From: Rhynchonema sp. JSB1_4
Lineage: Eukaryota > Nematoda > Chromadorea > Monhysterida > Xyalidae
Assembly (NCBI GenBank): GCA_030248065.1
Contig: JASAMV010001249.1
Coordinates: forward strand, 62,001-126,000
Direction: 5' to 3'
DNA length: 64,000 nt
Below, in pieces: positions 55,401 to 64,000 of the stretch. Below the pieces are notes generated by a model. That model was not told where the DNA came from. It made no database searches and saw nothing but the letters and a program-made list of their open reading frames with translations. A program made the translations under genes and the position numbers. Numbering within the stretch: position 1 is the stretch's first letter; the number at the start of each line of letters is the position of its first letter.

Positions 55401-58400
55401 CGAAATGAGGACTGCATGACATCTGGTATTTGCGACACAATCTAACGTCAACGGCATTTTCAACATCAAGTCTTTGCGTCTTTTCCAAACCGAAATCACA
55501 GTCATTTGCCAACACTCACCGGGAATCCTTTTCGCGAATTCCACCACCCTTTGTATCTCTGGTGTTGTGTAGAGTGCCATGGTCTCCCACATGACCACTT
55601 TCTGTTGTTCAAGCAGTGCCGTGCTGCTGATCGGCTCGCCTTGATCGGTCAGGGAACGACAACGGTCAAGGGGCTACAAACACAAGCTTTTTCAAAGTGG
55701 AACTTCAAAAAATACTAAAACCTAATTAATAGTTTTGGTTAAACAATTGTGCGAAATTTTGCATGGGAACTCACAAAATGCAACGGTCTTTGGGCGACGT
55801 TCTTCATCTTATCGTCCGTGTACGCACAGTTGCTGTGATGGGCCTAACATGGGATTGATTGTTATTATTGCATTGATTGATTTCCACAATTAGCTGATTT
55901 ATTACTGGTTCAAACAAGTCAATAATAAATGTCGTTCTTATAGTTTCTCGCTCTGTGTTTCACAAATGGGTGGTATGCCATATCGTTATTGCAAGTGCAC
56001 AACCATATAAGTCCCATGATTGCACAAACTTTAGACGAATGAACCTCTAAGCTCTGAATATAAAATTTCTAGCAAACGTTGCCGCACCTGAGACACGGAC
56101 AGAATGACATCATAGAGCGCCAACTGTTTCTTTTCTAGCTCCGAATCTGCCTCTGCCGATTCAGCGGACATCGACGACACGCGTGCATCACCATCCACTC
56201 GGTCACGTGACCGTTTCGGCACACGGCCGTAGCGCACGGCTGCAAGAATATTGGGATAATAAAATAGGTTGCTTGCTGTCCTTTGTTTTGAAAAAAAAAA
56301 CACATTATAGATTAAAAATTCGCAACAAAAAGGCGATTAAAATTTTAGTGTTCTCCGATACTCTTCCTTCACGTTCAATCGCCGACAGAATGTGTACCAA
56401 GGCACATAAAATGGTGAAACATCAGCGATCCAACTCACAGTCTCTCGACATGCCGACAGCCAAACATTTCTTGAATCGACAATATTGACATCGATTTCGA
56501 TTCAGCCGAAACACCATGCATTTGCCATCGCGCAGACAACGGTACTCAATCTGTTTCTGGATGCTGCGACGGAAGAAACCCTGCGAGTTAGAAGAAATTG
56601 AAGTCTAAGGATGCAGCGGTTCAACATTGAACACCAATGACCGGCTGTCTGCTATAATGTGTCCTGTTAATGTATGTATACGTAGGTACAATAGTGCATC
56701 TTCTTTGAGTCTTGATTGAAAGTGCACCCTTCCACATGAATAGGCTGAATTGTCGGTTGTTTGAAAAAAGTTGCAGCTCGGTATGTTCATGCTGTACTTT
56801 ATGTTTCCATGCCGATTATTATGTGGGCCTCAGACGGACAAATGAAGTCTAACTTTCCCATATTTTCTCTACTATTAGTTTTCTTCTTAATTTGCCCAGC
56901 CCATCAAATGCTATGTTTCGTTCGTTTTCGTTCATAAACTCCAAAGTCAAATATCCTCGCAACAGCTGTGCATGCAATCTGAGAACGAGAGTGCACAAAT
57001 CTCGGCAAAATCCCGAATTTCTTGGCGTCGCATAGTGGGCCAATGACCTTGCATGCACGCACATCAGTCAGACAGAAACGATGAAATCATAAACCGCGAA
57101 TTTAACACGCTGCTCAGCGACAACAATTGCTTTCATTTAATTCCTATTTAATTCCTTTATTCTTCCATTGTGAACATTATGGACATCCGCTATCTAAATT
57201 TCTGCAACACAAGTGTGTGTGTGCTGTGCGCACGCGTGAGGACTCTCACTTATCCTGGCTGCTAAGAAGGGTATTAGTGTTTTTGCATGACAATGAGCGC
57301 GTAATGTGAGGAAGCAAGATTACGAAAAAAGACAATTGATTCTTAATAAATTTTCCCTCCCATTCCAAAAATAATCTTGGTATCCGATTACAAATTACCG
57401 CAATATAACAGGAAATGTAATTGTTGCAAATGCGTGAAAACCGTGCGGCAGATGTTCGGCTGAACTGTGGAAAAAGCTGAGTTACTGTTGTGCACACGAA
57501 ATATCTGTGAGAAGCACGTTTAGAGCCCCCACTTTAATGTGTGTGAACACCAAATCGTATAGTCCAGCCACGAGTTTTATGAGACGACTTTTTAAAGCTT
57601 GCTTGGCCAGATTTAAAAATGCTCGGGCTACACGGTGTTTTCGCAAACAAAAGAAAGAGAGGGGGCGAGAAAACAAACACAAAAACAAAAAAATGCTACC
57701 GACTAATGTTGGTGCTTTGGTGGAACAACAGTTTGGTTCCCAAGCTGCTAGCCATGCATACAGTAGTACACGCTATTAAACATGAGATACATATTATTCA
57801 CTGACCGAAAATACCGGGCCCGATTCTGTCACTATAAAGAGGGCAGGCTACGCAGTGCAATGAAACATCACCCATGATGGGTACCTTGCATCCTTCGCAT
57901 GACGTCACACCATAATGATAGCCGCTGGCTTTGTCACCACACACTTTGCACGGAATGAACGCCTTTTGACTGCCGTTTGGACCGCTGCCACCGGAGGGAG
58001 ACGCTGCTGACACTTCTGGAAATGTTTGATTATTTGATTATTTCACAAAATGTTTCAAGTTTGAAAGAATGTGTGTCTTTAGAGCCATGGATTGTGTCAC
58101 AGTATACCTTGAAGGGAAGCGCCACGACTGTGATTGAATCACACGGTGGTGCTGTAAGTTTGTTTGAACCGCATTTTGTCTCAGAATTGAAGCAGCACTA
58201 ATTTAGATCAACGTTATCCGTGCGGTATGCGCAACGGTCGTCGCAGCAGCGCTTGCCTTCAAATTCGACAGGTAGATTGCTTGGTTTTTTATGTTACGTG
58301 TCTGCACGACGCGTCATGATGTGACTCAATCAGCTGATGTGTACCACGGATTCTCCCGATTCTGTCGAAAATCGAGCGTTGCATAAAAGCCCCTCCCTCC

Positions 58401-61400
58401 CGAGTTTGTCAGGTGCAATTTTACAGCATTTGAGTGCTGGTTGGTTTACGAAAATATAAAATCAATCTCAGCGATGCTGATGATGAACCCCCACATGTGT
58501 CCCTTGATTCAGCACCAAAACAAGCCACTCCCATCTCTCTATTTCACACAAAATCACCCAAAAAAGACGTAGAGCCGCGCGCGCGTGTACCATCTTTAGT
58601 GTCAAGCTGTTTTTTTCTACCGCGCATAACCACAAACCGCGCAAAAATGTGTATATTTTTCACTCAACAATTATACAACGTGCTTCACACGCGTGCGTAA
58701 CAATGGTGACCTACTTTTTAATTTCGTGTGGCGAAAAATGCGTGAGTTTGTAAAGTGTGCTTTGTTTGTCATTTTATGCGAAGGAAAGAACCCAAGCAAA
58801 TCTCACACTCAAATTTGATGTATAATATATTCCACATGACAATGGTTATTATCCGAAAAATGTGCACGCCTGTTTGCGCGTGGGAAACATAAAAAAGATT
58901 ATACAGTATTTTTTTCTACCAAACCAAGGAAGTAGCAACAACGAGAGATTTCAAGCTTCACTGAGCAGAAACAGCACCTCAGCATGATTCCCACATCAAT
59001 TTGCATGGTTTGGCTTGACCTCTGAACCGGGGTATTGCCACGTCCCCTCTTTTGTTTCGCCCAGTTTGTGTGTGTTTTTTGTGTTTGTTGCAATTAACAG
59101 CGATAATACACTCTTGGCTCGTGAACACTGGGGCTTTGTATGTGATCGTGATGTGACAGTGCTGGAAAACCAGCTTTGAAATTCTACACCAGCTTTATAA
59201 AGGTATACCTAAAGTGCGGCACTGCTTCAAAGGTGTGGTACCGAGTATGCAGCTTCAAGGGTGACACCGTGTTTGCAAACAAAGCAGACAATTAGCACCT
59301 TTGGCTTAGCGGAGGGTCATTGGGGTCAGTTTGGGCACCTCCAAATCATTGGTGGTTTTTGGATAAACTATAAGCGTGCGACATGTGTTTGAAAAAGCAT
59401 GATCCCCAAATTGAAAGATTCATAACTCCTGCAAACCCCAGTTAAGCATCGAAACACGCATTCAGGCACCAAAAAAATACGATAGTGTGTATGCCAAGCT
59501 CAACAAGTTGCATACAATATCCATAAAGTGACCAATGCACAGAGATCAGTAGACTCTGATAAATCGTGCCCAAACACACAGCGAGCACCAACTATGCTGA
59601 CGTTTGACAAACGAGCTGCCGCCACGTTCTATCTGGGGTGGAACTTTTTATTTGGGTACCTTTGTGTGACAAAGGGACCATTCATGATCAATGGTCTACA
59701 GAATACGCCGCCCAAGAACCAATCCGTATTACTGTACCTATTCAACAGCGATCATTGCTCGGACTAGAGATGAGTAATATTGATAAGCCGAGCACAAGAC
59801 TGTCTGTCTTCTATTGAATGACTGATTTCTTTGGGCCAAATTGTGCATGTGCGTGGCACTGTAAAATGTTGCATGCGCAAACTCATTTGCTTGTGGTTTT
59901 GATCGCGTGATGGTCAATAATAGTCATCATGTGATTTGATGCACATGGCAGGTATATCTACATACTACATACTGTATAACCGCAAATAAATTGACCCAGC
60001 ATGGGTCCATGATACACGCGGACGCGGGTAACAAGAAAGGTCTACCGTACTAAGCCTGACGAGGTGTGAACAATTCATGCAATAACATGCCCCCTCCTGG
60101 TATCGTCACATGAGCAACAAATCACACGAAAGCGTCCGATTTAGAAATCGAAAAGTCAACAGATGCGCCACACAGCCAGTGGTAAGGGCAGCACACAAAA
60201 GATGAGCAGCTCTTCTTACAACCAAATGGTCACATCACAAGTGACGCTTAGCGGGTGGTCTAAATTGTGCTAACTCACCATAACGACTAAATGGCCACAG
60301 GATTTATATGGAATATAATTGTCGTCGATGAGCCGTATGTACTGTATGGCCATTTTGGAATGAAAATGGGTGTTAATCTTACATCGCGGTACATGTACAT
60401 ACATGCATCTTATCAATAAGCTGACATGCCCACAAAAAAGAACAAATTTGCGTGAAAACGTACAAAATGATATCTGCCGTCTAGTGGTATGATTTCCGGG
60501 GGCATTTCTGGTCGCTATGAAGAATATCTGGAGTGTGTTTATATACGCGCAGAGTTGGCGGGTACACTTTGTAGTGGTTACTCACTATAAAAAAGGCAAA
60601 AACACACAAACAACAAACACATACCATGTTTGAATTGCATGGATTCCACATAGGCGCGCGGAAAGCCAGCAGCGGCACTGAAGTCATGTTTGGTGTCAAG
60701 ACCAGGTGTGCTTTGGTAGGGCGACGGTGAGCTCGGATCAAACTTCATCGGTACCTCGGCCCCAGTAGGGGTACCGGGATGGTAGAGGGCATCGGCGGGC
60801 AACGACATCCGTCTGCCTCCATTCGTATTTGCGAACGCGTTGAGTCTTGCCGATTGTGATTGTAATTGCGCGGGCATTGTCGTGTTATTACTGTAAGTAT
60901 TGCTGGTTGAATCGGCCTGCGCCTGCGTGTAGGCCGGAGGGGGTGCGACGCGGGGCGAAATCACGCCATTCTCAGGTGGTGGTTGGGTTACGGTAGCGCC
61001 ACCGCCGGATACGGTAGGGAATTGAGGCTGTCGATCTGAGCTGGGCTCGATTTTTATGGGATCCCTTTTGACCGGCATCAGCAGTCCCGATGGGTTGGCG
61101 TTGATACTCTGACATCGTGGCAGCACGTGACCATTCGGACTGGCTGGGTCCTGGTTTGAGTACGGATTGAAAAAATTCACCGTATCAAACAGGTCCGCTG
61201 CCGTCGTGGTACCGTTCGCACCACTGGTGTCATACAAGCCCTTAAAGAACGACGATGGGGATTCGTTATGGAGCAAACGATGATGATTGCCAAAGTCCAA
61301 CGTTCCGCCAAGGTTGGGCATCAAGGCAGGATTGTGCTGCCGTGTGCCGCCAATGGTCGGATTCATACAGCTGGCCTTGAGTGTGGACGGGGGCTCATTC

Positions 61401-61456
61401 GAGCTCGACACCAGTGTCTCGTCGGTAGTCGAACTGCTGGAACTGTCACTGAGCAT
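52462..61456 (-). CDS. Nuclear hormone receptor of the E78/E75/Rev-erb (NR1) group
   Basis: This is a ligand- or heme-type nuclear receptor acting as a DNA-binding transcription factor. Exons, minus strand: 61456-60625, 58015-57885, 56580-56439, 56239-56088, 55843-55775, 55673-55520, 54381-54218, 53849-53744, 53419-53270, 53145-53009 and 52575-52462. The sum is 2151 nt (716 aa). A long S/P/N-rich A/B region (1-297) is followed by the two-zinc-finger DNA-binding domain (about 300-366): [15 protein letters not shown]-box [17 protein letters not shown] and [17 protein letters not shown]. The C-terminal extension [13 protein letters not shown] is typical of E75/E78/Rev-erb. The ligand-binding domain shows [18 protein letters not shown] and helix 12/AF-2 [11 protein letters not shown] (about 653-663), which argues for activation capacity, unlike vertebrate Rev-erb, which lacks helix 12. 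E78 (the SEX-1-like group) is my best guess over E75. The frame stays open upstream of the chosen ATG to about 61580. Confidence 0.92.
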
Positions 61457-64000
61457 GTTTGTCGATGCACAAAGCCGCGGCTTGCGACTGGACGGGGCAA
61501 TGGCACTTGGACTAGATCGACGAAACGCGCTAGGTTGTTTGTTTTCGGCACACTCCTTTAATTCGATTGTTTTTGTTGTTGTTTATATGATGACACACAC
61601 ACGCGGCGAAAAATATGGATGTATTGTGTACAAGGTGTGCTTGAGGCTCTGAGACGTCACCTAGTTCTTGGTGAAAGTGGCAGCCGAAGATGTGAGTCGA
61701 GATGTTTTTCGGATGGGCGTTGAAATTAGAAATTGATGGTCGGCATCAGGGTTTTGATGTTTCGCTGGTGTTGTTTATCCTTTTGCGATTATATTAACTT
61801 GGATGGGTGGGCGTGAAAATCGCATTTTGTCTTTTTTTTAATCTCGTCATGCGTTCCGTCACTTTTTGAACGGCAGACAGCACATAAGACAATCTGAAAG
61901 TTATGGGAGCGGATGGATCGGCACAGAACGGAACATGAAAAATTAGTAGGACACCAAGAACCGAACACCGAAAATTGCATTTTTCGGATCAAATATGCAG
62001 TTGCGCAACTTTAAACAATTGAACCAAACTGAATTTTAGTTCCCATTTATAAGAAAATCAAATTGAAGAAACAATGTGATTTCGACAGAGGTGGGAAACT
62101 TTTATCTGGGCTTTGAGCAGATCCCAACTGGCACTTATCAGGGCGTGGTCTGCCGATTGCAAGAGCAAGAGTTACACAAAGGCGCCGCAAATTCAAATGC
62201 AAGCGCGTGTGCATGTGGAGCGCGAAAGTTTTTGAATAATTGGTCCAAAAGAGACAAAACAACAAAGTAGGCAAAAAGTCCAGGGTTTGTACCAGCCAAC
62301 CGGGTTTGAAACAGTTACGCAACCCAGATTTACAAATCAAGAGTTTCAAATAACATTGGTTCCATCGAACAAAACTTTCTTTGTATATGCGTGCCGGTGA
62401 AGACAAAAGACAACATTAAAATATGTAATTGTGCATTGCAGCGCACAAAATGCTTATGCGCGTGTGTATGGGGGCGAAAATAGTGAAATTACATACACAG
62501 ATATCGAGTAATCTTTATCTTTTGTGAGCCACCATGCACGAACATACCTAACACGCTGGCTGCAATGAATGGCTGATGTATAACTTTCGTACCAACCAGC
62601 GTGCTTGCATGTTCATGCGCGTGTACCTGCATGCCTGCATGCATGTGTACAGTCTATTAAAAGGGACATCACGCAACACACATGTGCATGCTGTGTGTGA
62701 AAAGAGGCATTTGTCATTTATTATACTTTTATATATCCAGGTACACAGCTTATGCTGATGGATATCCATGTCTCCACATGTGAGTGTGGTAATCGCTATA
62801 AGGCACTATCGCTGCTGCATTACCTACCTGTAGCTTGTCGAAGAGCATCATGGGATTTTGAATATACCGCGCAGCAACATAAAACACCAGCCCTGCAGCT
62901 GAGAGGATAGATATATGCTTGAAATGACAACTGAGCTTGCTAGATCAGGCAAACCTGACATCCGAAGTGCCTATCCCCAAAGGTGTGTGGCGCTATCAAG
63001 CAACACTTAGTGACAGCGCTGTGGTGATATAGACAGCAGGCAGAAGCGCCCATTTTCGGTACTAGCAGGGGTGGCAGGTTCGTTGACCTTGTGCACTACA
63101 CACACTACTACACCAGTTATTGCGCGCAGGTTGGTTGGCTTGGTTATGGCGAAGGCGGGATTCCGAAACTATACCAATGCTGCATGCACGCGTGCATCCC
63201 CTTTTGCGGACAGGGGATCATGGAAGATCATTTAGGTTGTGGAAATTTTGAGTATATTTTGATCGCAATTTTTTGCAGTACTATGGGGTCACGGGTCACA
63301 CTGGTGAAGAGTACAGGCGGCCATCGCTTACACCTTGGAGAAATTTGGAACGATTGTACAGTATATCTCAGTCGAGGATCGGATGTCATTTGTAATTGCT
63401 CACATCCTGATCTTCACGCGAACATAAGAGCCATGTTCTGCATGCGCACTGACGATGACCTGGTGCACCGTCCCGCTCGTCTGACAAAACAGGTGAAAAC
63501 GTAAAACGAGCAACCAAACAGTACTTTGCTGTACAATTTGCCATGAATACATAACTAGCAGATATTATTTTGGTGGCACAGGTGCGCCAAATGCGCCCGC
63601 CATGACAAAACATGTGCCAGTACACGCAACACCTCCAGTACATACGCGAACAGCATGTATGTGGAGTGTTGTACCAATTACACACGATCGGGGGTATGTA
63701 GGGTAGTAGTGCGTTGATCCGAGACTACACGCACTGTGGACACCCTCCGATTTTGTCGCTTTCAATTCTGCGTGCGTGCGGTGGTGCAACAGCTGAGAGT
63801 TGTTCTTCTCAGGAAATTCTTGTGTTCAGTAACCACGAACAAGTATACAAAGTTGTGGTTTTTATATATCAGAGGTTACGCTGGGGGTCAAACGTCAGCA
63901 GAGGTGCTGCTGAGGGTGGGAGGAGAGAGTTGGGAAATGTTTGAAATTGGTGAATTTAATAAAATGCACGCATGTGCGGTTTAGTAAAGTGAACATCAAG
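61457..64000. other. Intergenic DNA or 5' region of the nuclear receptor
   Basis: No coding exon was recognised. The interval probably includes the receptor promoter and 5' UTR. Purine-pyrimidine rich TGCATG/GCATGC-type runs occur at 62600-62700. One copy of the dispersed GACGATGACCTGGTGCACC word is at 63448-63470. Confidence 0.4.

Overview
The window looks like nuclear DNA of an invertebrate, most probably a nematode. The genes are cut into many short exons. Most introns end in TTTCAG or TTGCAG, and several start codons lie just downstream of a TTTCAG that could be a trans-splice acceptor. The domain content is metazoan: a trithorax/MLL-type SET enzyme, an E78/Rev-erb-type nuclear receptor, nucleobindin and MAM domains. 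There is no prokaryotic gene organisation. Species and phylum are inferences from splice signals and gene families, not proven. I assembled gene models by hand from conserved protein motifs, GT/AG sites and reading phase. In nine multi-exon models the exon lengths sum to an exact multiple of three.

Layout. 1-3.4 kb: no gene seen. 3.4-5.4 kb (minus): an unrecognised 311-aa single-pass membrane protein. 5.9-8.4 kb (minus): an ECHDC1-like enoyl-CoA hydratase-fold enzyme, 337 aa. 9.1-17.2 kb (minus), with a possible extra exon at 18.6 kb: a KMT2 (trithorax/MLL-like) SET methyltransferase whose introns are full of transposons. 18.9-24.6 kb: a dense, nested field of short non-autonomous DNA transposons, mainly hAT-like with 8-bp target duplications, around one small single-exon gene (23.19-23.52 kb). 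25.2-30.3 kb (plus): peroxisomal dihydroxyacetone-phosphate acyltransferase (GNPAT) ending in the targeting signal AKL. 30.7-34.3 kb (plus): fructose-1,6-bisphosphatase. 35.7-41.5 kb (plus): a secreted protein with two MAM-like modules around a proline-rich linker and a furin-type site. 41.8-43.4 kb (minus): glyoxalase I. 43.8-48.9 kb (plus): nucleobindin with a glutamine-rich tail built from six consecutive in-phase repeat exons. 48.9-52.5 kb: intergenic, with a CCGG-rich foldback element. 52.5-61.5 kb (minus): an E78/E75/Rev-erb-like nuclear receptor. 61.5-64 kb: no gene seen.

The genes do not form one pathway. They are housekeeping metabolism (ether-lipid synthesis, gluconeogenesis, methylglyoxal and acyl-CoA clean-up), two chromatin/transcription regulators and two secretory-pathway proteins. 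GNPAT and FBP lie head-to-tail 416 bp apart and could be co-transcribed. MAM and GLO1 converge, and GLO1 and nucleobindin diverge from a 441-bp spacer.

The most unusual content is the transposon community. At least six ~390-bp copies share near-identical ends (CAGTG...) and most share a core. Each copy, or close pair, carries its own short 'private word' repeated on both flanks in the same orientation. Three of them are nested inside one another, with target duplications at each level.
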